From the NCBI RefSeq assembly GCF_001423245.1, contig NZ_LMOH01000023.1, positions 125,645 through 189,644 of the forward strand: a stretch of 64,000 nucleotides of DNA. The letters run 5' to 3'. Position 1 is the stretch's first letter. Each line of letters starts with the position of its first letter. Origin of the DNA: Aureimonas sp. Leaf324 (GTDB lineage: Bacteria; Pseudomonadota; Alphaproteobacteria; Rhizobiales; Rhizobiaceae). The translations under genes were made by a program, and so were the position numbers. Positions 9,629 through 17,256 of the stretch are shown piece after piece. The notes beneath the pieces were generated by a model. The model searched no databases, was not told where the DNA came from, and saw nothing but the letters and a program-made list of their open reading frames with translations.

Positions 9629-10624
9629 TCAGTGCGACGTCAGGTCGATGACCCGCCGCTCGGCGATCGAGCGGTTGCCGGCCTCGGCCAGTTCCAGCGC
9701 GCGTAGGCCGTCGCGGAAGGTGACGGCCGGCGGCTTGCCTGCCTTGAGGTTGGCGAAGAAGCTGTTCCACTGCGCCGCGTAGGCGTCGGCGTAGCGGTCG
9801 AGGAAGAAGGTCGAAAGCTCGGAACGGGCGTCGGTCGTGTCGGCGAGATTGACGCGGAGCTCGTCCCTCAGCGGGTTCTCCGCCCGCAGCGAGCCCTTCT
9901 CGCCGAACGCCTCGATCCGCTGGTCGTAGCCGTAGGCGCAGCGGCGCGAATTGAGGATCTGGCACTGGACGCCGGACGCCGTGCGCATGACGACGCTGAC
10001 GCTGTCGTGGTCGCCCACCTCGCCGATCGCCGGGTCGACCAGCACCGAGCCCGTCGCGAAGACCTCGACCGGCTCCTCGCCCAGGATGAAACGGGCCATG
10101 TCGAAGTCGTGGATCGCCATGTCCTTCAGGATGCCGCCGGAGGTGGCGAGATAGCCGATCGGAGCCGGCGCCGGATCGCGGCTGATGATCGTGAGGTTCT
10201 CGATCTTGCCGATCGCGCGCTCGGCGAGGCGCTCGCGCAGCCGGGCGAAGGTCTTGTCGAAGCGGCGGTTGAAGCCGATCTGAACGCGGTCCGCGGCCGG
10301 CCCGATCTTGTCGAGGCATTCGAGCGCGCGGGCGACGGACAGGTCGATCGGCTTCTCGCAGAACACCTCCTTGCCGGCCGCGACGGCCTGGACGAGGTAG
10401 TCGACATGGGTGTCGGTGGGCGTGGCGATCGCGACGGCCTCGACGCTCGGGTCGGCCAGCGCCTCGGCGACGTCGCCATAGACGCGCCCGCCGAACCGGC
10501 CGGCCACGACCTCCGCCGACTCGCGTCGCAGATCATAGACGCCGGCGAGTTCCGCACCCGCGCCCTTGATGCCGCGGGCATGGACTTCCGCGATGCGACC
10601 GGCACCGAGCAAGGCAACACGCAT
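9629..10624 (-). CDS. iolG: Gfo/Idh/MocA oxidoreductase, probable inositol 2-dehydrogenase
   Basis: 331 residues. An N-terminal Rossmann domain (VALLGAGRIAEVHARGI) is followed by the CEKP motif that holds the catalytic lysine and the GGILKDMAIHDFD motif with the conserved Asp and His of inositol dehydrogenases. The predicted reaction is NAD-dependent oxidation of myo-inositol to scyllo-inosose, or of a closely related cyclic polyol. It stands alone here with no other iol genes, so the exact substrate is inferred from family resemblance only. The ATG at 10624 fits the family N-terminus. Confidence 0.85.
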   Translation of the reverse strand: MRVALLGAGRIAEVHARGIKGAGAELAGVYDLRRESAEVVAGRFGGRVYGDVAEALADPSVEAVAIATPTDTHVDYLVQAVAAGKEVFCEKPIDLSVARALECLDKIGPAADRVQIGFNRRFDKTFARLRERLAERAIGKIENLTIISRDPAPAPIGYLATSGGILKDMAIHDFDMARFILGEEPVEVFATGSVLVDPAIGEVGDHDSVSVVMRTASGVQCQILNSRRCAYGYDQRIEAFGEKGSLRAENPLRDELRVNLADTTDARSELSTFFLDRYADAYAAQWNSFFANLKAGKPPAVTFRDGLRALELAEAGNRSIAERRVIDLTSH

Positions 10625-10854
10625 GATCTGATTCTCTCGACTGGCCGACGCGTCGGCACGTTTCCACCCGCACGCCTCCCGGCGCGTCCGGCAAACGGTC
10701 TAGTGTCGAGCCGTTGGGCGCGCAATGGCCTGCGACGGCGTCCCGCAACGAAGAGAGTGTTTGCGGCCATTGGCGAAGCGGGCCGCGATCGCTTCCGCGG
10801 CGAAGGGCTGAGACATCGCGGACCGCGGTGGTTCTGTTCGGAGGAAAGGAAAGA

Positions 10855-10929
10855 TGGCTGGGGCGCCTGGATTCGAACCAGGGGATGGCGGTACCAAAAA
10901 CCGCTGCCTTACCGCTTGGCTACGCCCCA
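10855..10929 (-). tRNA. tRNA-Gln (anticodon UUG)
   Basis: On the reverse strand the cloverleaf runs from TGGGGCG (acceptor 5') through an anticodon stem GCGGT/ACCGC with loop TTTTGGT, giving anticodon TTG. It has a T-arm with TTCGAAT, closes with CGCCCCA plus G, and carries an encoded CCA. All stems pair. Confidence 0.95.
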
Positions 10930-11068
10930 AAACCCGCCGACGGCGAGCGCCTCTATAGTCCGTCGCGCGCGGGCGTGCAAGGAAGAGGCTGTCGTTCGAA
11001 AGGCGATCAAAAGCGACGCGAATCCAGTTGCGCGCCGCCTCGCGGCCCGCTATAGACCCGCTCGGCCA

Positions 11069-11145
11069 CGGAGTGTAGCGCAGCCTGGTAGCGCACCTCG
11101 TTCGGGACGAGGGGGTCGCAGGTTCAAATCCTGCCACTCCGACCA
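11069..11145 (+). tRNA. tRNA-Pro (anticodon CGG)
   Basis: The acceptor stem CGGAGTG pairs with CACTCCG. The anticodon stem CCTCG/CGAGG encloses loop TTCGGGA (anticodon CGG). The T-loop is TTCAAAT. A templated CCA ends at 11145. Confidence 0.95.
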
Positions 11146-11546
11146 GCCAATCCGGAGCGTCTGAGGCTTTCCCGACAAGCCCTTCGAAGACGATCCCCAC
11201 AAAGCTTCCCCATCAAGACGGCGTCGGTTCTCGCGGACGACAGGTTCGTGTGGCATCGCGACCACGGCCGATCGAGCAGCTGGCGCGTTCGACGGTGACG
11301 CGTGACGCCGGGCCTTCCGGACCGCCGTGGGCTGGCTTTCCACATTCGGGTCGAGCCTCCCCTCGCCCCGAAGCCGAGAGGCGCCGTGCGCGACGCAAGG
11401 GGGGCGACCGGGGATCGGCCTGGTCTTCGCCGGATCATGCGCCGCACGCCGCTCCTCCGGCCGGGCGTTCGCCAGGACAGCGCCTCCCCATCCGCACCCG
11501 TTCACGCCTTTCGAGGCGGCCGGCGGAACTGCGCCAGCCCCTCTGC
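11146..11546. other. Intergenic region without a recognised gene
   Basis: About 400 bp between tRNA-Pro and the convergent ade gene. Several open frames cross it but none has family-like sequence or a credible ribosome site. I see no repeats or RNA gene. Confidence 0.5.
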
Positions 11547-13253
11547 TCAAGCCTCCACGAACGCGAATCGGTCGACGTCGAAGAGGCCGCGATCGGTGAG
11601 CTTGAGGTGCGGGATCACCGGGAGCGCCAGGAAGGCCAGCTGGAGAAAGGGCTCGGGCAGCGTGCAGCCGAGCGCGCGGGCGGCCCGGACGAGCGCCTCG
11701 AGTTCGTGGACGACGGTGTCGACCGGCTCGAGGCTCATCAACCCCGCCATCGGCAGCGCGAGGGCCGCCACGACGCGGCCTTCGTCGGCCACCGCGAAAC
11801 CGCCGCCGCTCGCGATGACGCCATCGACCGCGGCCGCCATATCGCGCGCGTCGGTCCCGACCACCGTGATGTTGTGGCTGTCGTGGGCCACCGAGGAGGC
11901 GATGGCGCCACGCTTCAGCCCGAACCCATTGACGAAGCCGAGGCCGACATTGCCGTTGCGGCCATGGCGCTCGACCACGGCGAGCTTCAGGACGTCCTTG
12001 GCCAGATCGGGCTGCAATTCCCCGTCGGACACGCGAAGGACTGCTGCCCGCCGCGAAGTGAGGAGAAGGCCAGCCTTCACACCGATCACCGGCACCTCGG
12101 CCTCGAGCCCCGCGCCCGGCTGTCGGAACCGCTCCGGCGGGACCGGTTGCGCCTTCATCGAGCCGAGGCCGACAGGCGCGACCGCGGGGCGAGAATCGAA
12201 CAGGGTCGGTTCCACCAGCCGCCCACCTGCCACGACGTCCGAAACGCGGCAGTCCGCGAGATCGTCGAGCAGCACGAGGTCGGCGCGCCAGCCCGGCGCG
12301 ACCATGCCGCGATCGCTGAGGCCGAAGATCCGGGCCGCCGACAGCGAGGCGGCGCGGTAAACGTGATGGACCGGGCATCCCTTCGCGATCAGCCGCCGGA
12401 TCATCGCATCGAGATGACCCTCCTCGACGATGTCGAGCGGGCTCCGGTCGTCGGTGCAGAGCGCGACGAAGGCGGAGGTATCGGCGGTGAGGATTCCGGC
12501 GAGCGCCTCGAGATCCTTGGAGGCCGATCCTTCGCGGATCAGGATGGCCATGCCCTTGCGCAGCTTTTCCATCGCCTCGTCGGCGCCGGTCGCCTCGTGG
12601 TCGGTGCGGATGCCGGCTGCGAGATAGCCGTTCAGCGCAGCGCCCCGCAGGAGCGGCGCGTGGCCGTCGATATGGCGCCCCTGGAAGGCTTCGAGCTTGG
12701 CGAGGATCCCGGGATCCTGCGTCAGAACGCCGGGATAGTTCATCATCTCGGCCAGCCCGTGGACCTTCGGATGGTCGAGGAAGGGCAGAAGATCATCGAT
12801 CTCGAGGCGCGCCGCCGCGGTCTCGAACGGCGTCGCGGGCACGCAGGAGGACAGGTTGATGCGGATGTCCATGACGCTCGCCTCGGCGCAGGCGACGAAA
12901 TAGGCGATTCCTTCCGCCCCGAGGACATTGGCGATCTCGTGCGGGTCGCAGAACACCGTGGTGACGCCGCGCGGCAGTACGAAGCGGTCGAACTCCAGCG
13001 GCGAGACGAGCGAGGACTCGATGTGCAGGTGGGTGTCGATGAAGCCGGGCACGACGAAGCGGCCCGCCGCTTCGACGACCCGTTCGCCCTCGAACCGACC
13101 GTGGGTGGCGACGATCCGGTCGCCGACGATGGCGATGTCGGTCTCGTCCACCGACCCGGTCACGAGATCGAGGAGCCGCGCGTTGCGGATCACGAGATCG
13201 GCGGGCCGCAGGCCCTGACCGGCGGAAATGCGGCGCGACAGATCGGATGCCAT
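11547..13253 (-). CDS. ade: Adenine deaminase
   Basis: 568 residues of the amidohydrolase superfamily, converting adenine to hypoxanthine and ammonia in purine salvage. Metal-binding motifs are present: FIDTHLHIESS, FCDPHEIANV and GHAPLL. They are joined by CTDDRSP, which carries the late Asp, and by the C-terminal adenine-deaminase signature ASSVAHDSHNITVVG. Length and domain order match bacterial Ade. The ATG at 13253 is the family start. It is monocistronic, between tRNA-Pro and the tRNA used by the prophage. Confidence 0.95.
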   Translation of the reverse strand: MASDLSRRISAGQGLRPADLVIRNARLLDLVTGSVDETDIAIVGDRIVATHGRFEGERVVEAAGRFVVPGFIDTHLHIESSLVSPLEFDRFVLPRGVTTVFCDPHEIANVLGAEGIAYFVACAEASVMDIRINLSSCVPATPFETAAARLEIDDLLPFLDHPKVHGLAEMMNYPGVLTQDPGILAKLEAFQGRHIDGHAPLLRGAALNGYLAAGIRTDHEATGADEAMEKLRKGMAILIREGSASKDLEALAGILTADTSAFVALCTDDRSPLDIVEEGHLDAMIRRLIAKGCPVHHVYRAASLSAARIFGLSDRGMVAPGWRADLVLLDDLADCRVSDVVAGGRLVEPTLFDSRPAVAPVGLGSMKAQPVPPERFRQPGAGLEAEVPVIGVKAGLLLTSRRAAVLRVSDGELQPDLAKDVLKLAVVERHGRNGNVGLGFVNGFGLKRGAIASSVAHDSHNITVVGTDARDMAAAVDGVIASGGGFAVADEGRVVAALALPMAGLMSLEPVDTVVHELEALVRAARALGCTLPEPFLQLAFLALPVIPHLKLTDRGLFDVDRFAFVEA

Positions 13254-13394
13254 GCGTGTTCCTCGTCCCCGGCCGGACCACCCGACCGGGTTCCACCTCT
13301 AGCGGCCCGGGCGGATCGGCGAAATCCCCCGGCCGTGCGGCGAGGGCCGGCTTGAGAAGACACCGCCTTTGCGATAGGCCTGCGGCTCCGGGTC

Positions 13395-13467
13395 GGGCCT
13401 GTAGCTCAATGGTTAGAGCCGGCGGCTCATAACCGCTTGGTTGCAGGTTCGAGTCCTGCCGGGCCCA
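13395..13467 (+). tRNA. tRNA with CAU anticodon, probably Ile2; prophage integration target
   Basis: The acceptor GGGCCTG pairs with CGGGCCC. The anticodon loop CTCATAA gives CAT, and the T-loop is TTCGAGT. The anticodon arm and the CGCTTGGT variable region resemble tRNA-Ile2 (whose C34 is modified to lysidine to read AUA) more than elongator tRNA-Met. Codon specificity is therefore inferred. CCA is not encoded. The last 15 bases are inside the phage attL repeat, so the phage restores the gene on integration. Confidence 0.9.
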
Positions 13468-13472
13468 CCCGG
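13453..13472 (+). repeat. attL core repeat
   Basis: GTCCTGCCGGGCCCACCCGG, covering the T-stem end and acceptor 3' strand of the CAU tRNA and five bases beyond. An identical copy lies at 56367-56386. The sequences diverge on both sides, which defines the crossover segment. Confidence 0.95.
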
Positions 13473-13501
13473 ATCGTTATTTTACAGACGCTTGCAGACA
13501 C

Positions 13502-13534
13502 GTTAGCCAAGGGCGTTAGCCAGCCTGTTAGCCA
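13502..13534 (+). repeat. Three direct GTTAGCCA repeats, candidate integrase arm sites
   Basis: GTTAGCCA occurs at 13502-13509, 13515-13522 and 13527-13534, spaced 12-13 bp, just inside attL. Related copies occur inside attR (GTTAGCC at 56284-56290 and the inverse TGGCTAAC at 56321-56328). Spacing near one helical turn and placement at both phage ends fit integrase or excisionase arm-type binding sites. Confidence 0.6.
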
Positions 13535-13544
13535 CGGCCGGAAA

Positions 13545-13853
13545 TCACATCGGCACGTCCTTCCAGACCGGCCGCCTAAGCACCTGGATCATCGTCAGCT
13601 TCCGCAGCACCTTCCCGTTCTTCTCGTGTGCCGGAAGGTCCTTCCCGACAACCTCGACGTAATCGCGCTTCCCGCAATCCTCGCACTTCAGACGCCGGCG
13701 TAGACTGTCCACCTCGACGTTCCCGAGGAGCATCCGCATGTCGGCCGGGCTGTAGTAGCGGGTGGTGCGGCAGAAGTTACATGCGACCTCGACGACCAGC
13801 CCGAGCCGTTGAGCGTCATCAAGAAACAGACCATGGTTGTCGCGCGGGGGCAT
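13545..13853 (-). CDS. Hypothetical phage protein with zinc-ribbon cysteines
   Basis: 102 residues, not recognised. Two CxxC pairs (CNFCRTTRYY near residue 28 and CEDCGKRDY near 60) suggest a zinc ribbon. The segment between them is short and basic, and the C-terminus is Lys/Arg-rich. It is the first gene inside attL on the reverse strand and probably the last gene of the leftward transcript, or a separately expressed cargo gene. The start at 13853 (MPPRDNHG) is chosen because the open frame upstream reads like noise; no strong ribosome site is visible. Confidence 0.6.
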   Translation of the reverse strand: MPPRDNHGLFLDDAQRLGLVVEVACNFCRTTRYYSPADMRMLLGNVEVDSLRRRLKCEDCGKRDYVEVVGKDLPAHEKNGKVLRKLTMIQVLRRPVWKDVPM

Positions 13854-13908
13854 CGAGAACGGATAGAGAACGTTCGGACGATTCGACAAGATCGAAAAGG
13901 GGACACCG

Positions 13909-14148
13909 ATGCCGCATCTCTCCAAGCTGACACCGATCCATATCCGCGCGCTCGTGCGGCTCGACGACGGCCACGGCCACATGGACAGCGTGGGCCAGGA
14001 AGCCGAGCGACTATCGGATGCCGTGCTTGTGGCCTGCTACGAACTCTCGCGCATGGGTCTGGTCGAGGCATCGTCCGGCTGGCGCGGCACGGTCTGGTTT
14101 CGCCTGACCGCGCGAGGTCGGACCATCCGCGAAGTGGGGAGGACCTAA
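13909..14148 (+). CDS. Small hypothetical protein, winged-helix-like
   Basis: 79 residues. The sequence alternates helix and strand, with ELSRMGLVEASSGWRGTVWFRLTARGRTI resembling the recognition helix plus wing of a small winged-helix DNA-binding protein. This is a shape-based suggestion only. AAAGGGGACACC precedes the ATG and gives a reasonable ribosome site. It lies on the forward strand against the flow of the late genes and 3 bp before the next small gene, so the two probably form a unit expressed from the lysogen. Confidence 0.55.
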   Translation: MPHLSKLTPIHIRALVRLDDGHGHMDSVGQEAERLSDAVLVACYELSRMGLVEASSGWRGTVWFRLTARGRTIREVGRT

Positions 14149-14151
14149 AGC

Positions 14152-14409
14152 ATGAGCGACGACAACCCATGGCGCACCTTCCTCGCCCGTAGATCTCACG
14201 GCATCCGCAGCGTGCATGTACCGACGATCATCGCCGAAGAGAGGCGGTTGGAAGGATGGGAGCGCGCGGTGGACAACATCGCGCGCGAGATCGAGCGGCT
14301 CCGAGCTATCGAGGCGGCTGCAGGCTCGACCGGCGCTCCGGCCCCGACTGATCGAAGCGCTGCGTCAGAACAGCCACCTGAGTCGAGAGCGAACCCAGAC
14401 CCTGATTGA
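14152..14409 (+). CDS. Small hypothetical protein
   Basis: 85 residues, not recognised. The N-terminal 55 residues look like a real helical protein (EERRLEGWERAVDNIAREIE). The C-terminal third is low-complexity Ala/Pro/Ser and lies antisense to the end of the convergent membrane protein gene (104 bp overlap), so the 3' part may not be constrained. GGAGG nine bases before the ATG supports translation. Confidence 0.45.
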   Translation: MSDDNPWRTFLARRSHGIRSVHVPTIIAEERRLEGWERAVDNIAREIERLRAIEAAAGSTGAPAPTDRSAASEQPPESRANPDPD

Positions 14410-14722
14410 TCTCGGCCAGCCGAGCGCTGATGTTTGTCAGGCTCACGTCGACCCGAGCGTTGGTCGCCTTCAGCGCCTCTTCAGCTGCAGCGACGCGATA
14501 CACGAGGTTCGGCATAGCAGCGGCGGCCGCCCCAACCTCGGCGAGTTTCGTATCGACGAGCTTCGTCCGCTCCTCACGGTAGGCGTCGAGGTACTCGACC
14601 TTGTTCTGCAGGCTGGTGTAGCCCGCGATCCCGCCGCCAGTGAGGATTGCACCAGTCAGCAGCACGGCAACGTTGTTGGTGATCCACCGCGTGAGCATGT
14701 CCGGCTCCTGGTTCTGGTTCAT
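14306..14722 (-). CDS. Membrane-anchored coiled-coil phage protein
   Basis: 138 residues. One N-terminal transmembrane helix (WITNNVAVLLTGAILTGGGIAG) is followed by a long predicted coiled coil (~40-125) with heptad-like Leu/Ala/Val spacing and many Glu/Asn/Gln. It sits 33 bp downstream of Rz1 in the lysis cassette, so it may assist lysis or act on the envelope. No family is recognised. The start is ATG at 14722, with an internal ATG at 14698 as an alternative. Confidence 0.7.
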   Translation of the reverse strand: MNQNQEPDMLTRWITNNVAVLLTGAILTGGGIAGYTSLQNKVEYLDAYREERTKLVDTKLAEVGAAAAAMPNLVYRVAAAEEALKATNARVDVSLTNISARLAEINQGLGSLSTQVAVLTQRFDQSGPERRSSLQPPR

Positions 14723-14755
14723 TCTCTGAATGCCTTTCGGGTATGCATGGATGCG

Positions 14756-15046
14756 TCAGGGCCCGACCTGAGACTGAATTTCCCCAACCGAGCGCGCGAG
14801 GGCCGAATGCCGGTCACGACAGGCGCCGAGCGCTTGCCGGTCCCTCCCCCACAGCCGCACGGTCTCGGCCGTCGTAAGATCGCGCTCGGGAAGCGCCACC
14901 GCTTCAGCGCATGACAGCAGGAGCGCCTGGGGGATCGTCGCGAGGCGTGGCACGACCGATACCGTCGAGCGCGTCACGCAGGCCGCGAGGAACGGCAGGG
15001 CGGCAAGCAACAGCGCCGCGGTCAGCGGCAGACGGGATCGAGACAC
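14756..15046 (-). CDS. Outer-membrane spanin lipoprotein (Rz1-like)
   Basis: 96 residues. A signal peptide ends in the lipobox-like LPFLAAC, so the mature protein should be an outer-membrane lipoprotein that pairs with Rz to fuse the membranes in the last step of lysis. The start is a GTG at 15046 with AGGAGG six bases upstream. A TTG further upstream lacks such a site. The first 143 bp overlap the Rz gene in another frame, the classic nested Rz/Rz1 layout. Its mature part is longer and less Pro-rich than in lambda. Confidence 0.8.
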   Translation of the reverse strand: MSRSRLPLTAALLLAALPFLAACVTRSTVSVVPRLATIPQALLLSCAEAVALPERDLTTAETVRLWGRDRQALGACRDRHSALARSVGEIQSQVGP

Positions 15047-15347
15047 GATTGGCCTCCTGGTCGAGGGCAGCTTCAAGGTTGGAAAGTTCCGCGAGGCGCT
15101 CGGCCTCGCGCTGGTGGAAATCGCGCTCGATCGCGTCGATGCGGGACTGCACAGCGCGGCGATCCGCTTCCGCCTTCGCCTCGGCCTCTCGCTGGCGAGC
15201 CTCCCAGATCCCGCGCTCGTGGACCGCGCCGGCCTCGCGCGCTGCAGGCAGCGACACGAGATCGGCGTAGAGCCCGGCCACGAGCCAGCCGAGGACGGTC
15301 CCGACGACCAAGACGATCGCGGCCTTAATCGCTTCGAGCGCGCCCAT
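14904..15347 (-). CDS. Inner-membrane spanin (Rz-like)
   Basis: 147 residues. An N-terminal membrane anchor (AAIVLVVGTVLGWLVAGLYA) precedes an Ala/Glu/Arg-rich coiled coil (~40-105) in the periplasm, as in Rz i-spanins. The ATG overlaps the endolysin stop (TGATG), so translation is coupled. Rz1 starts inside it in another frame. Order after holin and endolysin, topology and the nested lipoprotein together support the call; sequence similarity to lambda Rz is not claimed. Confidence 0.8.
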   Translation of the reverse strand: MGALEAIKAAIVLVVGTVLGWLVAGLYADLVSLPAAREAGAVHERGIWEARQREAEAKAEADRRAVQSRIDAIERDFHQREAERLAELSNLEAALDQEANRVSIPSAADRGAVACRPAVPRGLRDALDGIGRATPRDDPPGAPAVMR

Positions 15348-15889
15348 CAGCCGAGCCCCCGAAGGCACAGCGCGCGGTTGCTGATCAGGCCCGGCAGCCC
15401 GTTGACGCGGCGATTGGCGAGGCCCTTCACGACCTTGCCGCCGGCGAAGACCCATCGGCTCAACTCGTTGCAGGCGCCGCGCAGGTCGCCCGCCTTCACC
15501 TTGCGGATCAGAGACGAGCGGCACGCGGCGCCGGTGCCGGCGTTGTAGGCCCAGTCGTTGATCGCGACGTAGGTCTCGCCGGGGGCCATCAGCAGCTCGG
15601 GCGCACAGGAGAGCATCCGCGCCTCGTGCTCGAGAATTTGGCGGCGCAGGCGAACCTCGCAGCCGGCCTTCGTCTCGACCATACCGGGCTTCACGTCGTA
15701 GGTGTCGCCCTGGCAGATCGTCCACACCGGCGGCTGGGCGATCGTGTCGAGATAGGCCTTGTAGCTCGTGCCCTCCCAACCGGCGGTGTAGGTCGTGGCG
15801 AAGGTGAGAAGCGCGGCGCCGGCAGCGCCGCCGGCGAGGTAGCGGCTTTTCACACGGGCGACGCGCGCCCCCTTCCCCGCGGCGCTCAC
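15347..15889 (-). CDS. Endolysin, GH24-type lysozyme with N-terminal membrane segment
   Basis: 180 residues. An N-terminal hydrophobic Gly/Ala-rich stretch (YLAGGAAGAALLTFATTYTA) looks like a signal-anchor-release segment, so export could be Sec-dependent and holin-independent. The muramidase core starts GWEGTSYKAYLDT, with catalytic Glu and Asp nine residues apart, followed by PVWTICQGDT (catalytic Thr) and VAINDWAYNAGTGAACRSS. Start GTG at 15889 has GGAGG six bases upstream; an internal VKS start is possible. It overlaps the holin by 4 bp and Rz by 3 bp. Confidence 0.9.
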   Translation of the reverse strand: MSAAGKGARVARVKSRYLAGGAAGAALLTFATTYTAGWEGTSYKAYLDTIAQPPVWTICQGDTYDVKPGMVETKAGCEVRLRRQILEHEARMLSCAPELLMAPGETYVAINDWAYNAGTGAACRSSLIRKVKAGDLRGACNELSRWVFAGGKVVKGLANRRVNGLPGLISNRALCLRGLG

Positions 15890-16110
15890 TGCTCGCCTCC
15901 TGACACTGCCGGCTGCACGAGCAAGCGTGCGACGAACGCGGCCGCCGAGCAGAGGCCGGACAGGACAGCGAAGGTGCGAGGCGGGAGCCCCATCCCTTCT
16001 TCGAAGGCAGGCAGCGCGACGTCCAGCGCGATTAGCGCGAAGGTCAGGGCGATGAACCGGACGGACCAGGCGCGCGATAGCACCCGGCGCCAGTTGGCGA
16101 CGAGGGTCAT
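15886..16110 (-). CDS. Probable holin
   Basis: 74 residues with two hydrophobic segments (VRFIALTFALIALDVALP and TFAVLSGLCSAAAFVARLLV) and charged ends, the size and topology of a small phage holin. It is the first gene of the leftward lysis cassette and overlaps the endolysin by 4 bp. The call rests on position, size and topology, not on a named family. A strong intrinsic terminator lies just upstream (16131-16160), so expression probably needs readthrough. Confidence 0.75.
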   Translation of the reverse strand: MTLVANWRRVLSRAWSVRFIALTFALIALDVALPAFEEGMGLPPRTFAVLSGLCSAAAFVARLLVQPAVSGGEQ

Positions 16111-16130
16111 GGAGATGCGTCCTTTCGGGA

Positions 16131-16160
16131 ACGAAAAAGGCCGCCCCGAAGGACGGCCTT
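16131..16160 (-). terminator. Intrinsic terminator immediately upstream of the holin
   Basis: On the reverse strand AAGGCCGTCC-TTCG-GGGCGGCCTT forms a 10-bp hairpin with one G-U pair and a stable tetraloop, followed by five U. It faces leftward transcription and sits between the accessory block and the holin start at 16110. It would block late transcription before lysis unless antiterminated. Confidence 0.85.
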
Positions 16161-16316
16161 GGTGATGAATGCTGGCGGAGAGGCCCCCACCAGTTGAGGC
16201 AGGGGTGGCGGGAACCTACCCCACGTCGTGCAGCTTCAAAGTCGCCCAAAGCGGGTGCGCTGCATCCAAACGCTACACTCGTCCGTACCTTTGCCAACGA
16301 AACGTCGAGGTATGAT

Positions 16317-16526
16317 ATGGACGATTTGGTGCGACGTCTCGCCTTCGAGATCCAAGACGACCGTATGAGCCGGTTGCAGGCGCAGCGTATCGTCAGCGCG
16401 GTTCTCGCCGGCTTGGGCGACGGAGATCAGATCGGCAACGCGCTGGTTGTGCGATCTCTCGCCCCGCAGCCAGTAGCGTCAGGAACCGGCGGCTCTGAAG
16501 TCGACGCGACCCACGCTATCATTTGA
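16317..16526 (+). CDS. Small hypothetical protein in the accessory block
   Basis: 69 residues beginning MDDLVRRLAFEIQDDRMSRLQAQRIVSAVLAGLGDG, a compact helical segment; the rest is less structured. Not recognised. The 3' half overlaps a reverse-strand open frame (16427-16660), so at most one of the two is fully constrained. GTCGAGG about six bases upstream is a fair ribosome site. It is the first forward gene after the lysis cassette. Confidence 0.45.
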   Translation: MDDLVRRLAFEIQDDRMSRLQAQRIVSAVLAGLGDGDQIGNALVVRSLAPQPVASGTGGSEVDATHAII

Positions 16527-16660
16527 GGTGGAGTTGACTCTGCCTTGGGGTACTGGCGGAGTTCCTCAATCGTGTCGATACCCTCCAGTCGCGACGCGAA
16601 GACCCGCTCGTCCGATATCTTGCGCCAAAGGTCGAGCGGGTCGCCTTTCTGAACCTCCAT
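16427..16660 (-). CDS. Possible small hypothetical protein
   Basis: 77-residue open frame starting MEVQKGDPLDLWRKISDERVF; the first half looks protein-like, the second low-complexity. It follows the 16672-16875 gene by 11 bp on the same strand, so the two could be a pair. No clear ribosome site, and it overlaps a forward open frame. Function unknown. Confidence 0.35.
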   Translation of the reverse strand: MEVQKGDPLDLWRKISDERVFASRLEGIDTIEELRQYPKAESTPPQMIAWVASTSEPPVPDATGCGARDRTTSALPI

Positions 16661-16671
16661 AGAAAGACGTT

Positions 16672-16875
16672 CTAGTGCTCTCCAGGCTTTGGGCGGATGC
16701 CAAGCTCGAAAGCGATCTTTTCGTCTATACCGTGCGCGAAACCATAGAGATTGCGAAGTTGCATGATGAGGTTCGCAGCTTCGAGAAACAGCTTCTTATC
16801 CTCGAGATGTGAGGTGGTTGCCGCACGGTACCAAAGCCGAGGCAAGACGTCGCGTTGGTCCGTATGTTCTATCAT
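16672..16875 (-). CDS. Small hypothetical protein in the accessory block
   Basis: 67 residues, mostly helical (RLWYRAATTSHLEDKKLFLEAANLIMQLRNLYGFAHG is shown here only as a described helix pair at residues ~13-48). No named family. Its residue composition is more balanced than that of the GC-driven shadow frames, and the local GC is lower than in the structural genes, consistent with recent acquisition. The start at 16875 (MIEHTDQ) lacks a strong ribosome site. Confidence 0.5.
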   Translation of the reverse strand: MIEHTDQRDVLPRLWYRAATTSHLEDKKLFLEAANLIMQLRNLYGFAHGIDEKIAFELGIRPKPGEH

Positions 16876-17061
16876 TACCGTAGATAGCACAGAAACGCAC
16901 CCAGACCCTAAATTTCTTGGCTGCGTTGACAGTGCTCTCAATAAAGCGCGGCCTGTCGCCATTGCGTCGTGTTGCGTCTCCTACGGGCTCGACGCGAAGA
17001 TCCGTCCGGCCCCGCTAAATCCGGGCGGATCGCCTTTATGTGCGGGATAAGAGGACTTGCT

Positions 17062-17256
17062 ATGTCCGATGCTCGCTACGCAATCCGCCACTACGGTAGC
17101 GGCCTTTGGGACGTCATCGACCAACAGGCAGGCGATCTTCAGCCTCTCTCCGGTGAATACATGGCGAAGATGTCCCTCGAAGAATGCGAACGAGTCGTCA
17201 GGCTGATGAACGAGTTGGAGAAGCGGTTTCAGCCGGATGCCGGTCCCAGCTTTTGA
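17062..17256 (+). CDS. Small hypothetical protein in the accessory block
   Basis: 64 residues: a short strand-rich start (ARYAIRHYGSGLWDVIDQQ) then a helix (MSLEECERVVRLMNELEKRF). AAGAGGA lies six to eight bases before the ATG, a good ribosome site. Small soluble proteins of this shape are common phage cargo but no family is assigned. It is followed after 77 bp by the VanZ-like gene on the same strand. Confidence 0.6.
   Translation: MSDARYAIRHYGSGLWDVIDQQAGDLQPLSGEYMAKMSLEECERVVRLMNELEKRFQPDAGPSF

Noticed and set aside
6334-9706. Two long forward open frames of 524 and 611 codons
   Set aside because: They are exactly antisense to pntB and pntA, are Asp/Arg/His-rich and have no family-like motif; the reverse-strand genes are unambiguous.
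11250-13355. Forward open frame of 701 codons
   Set aside because: Antisense to adenine deaminase with GC-driven composition; no ribosome site or domain.
13395-13467. Call as elongator or initiator tRNA-Met
   Set aside because: Initiator features (three G-C pairs in the anticodon stem, unpaired first base) are absent; the anticodon arm and variable region look more like Ile2, although elongator Met cannot be fully excluded.
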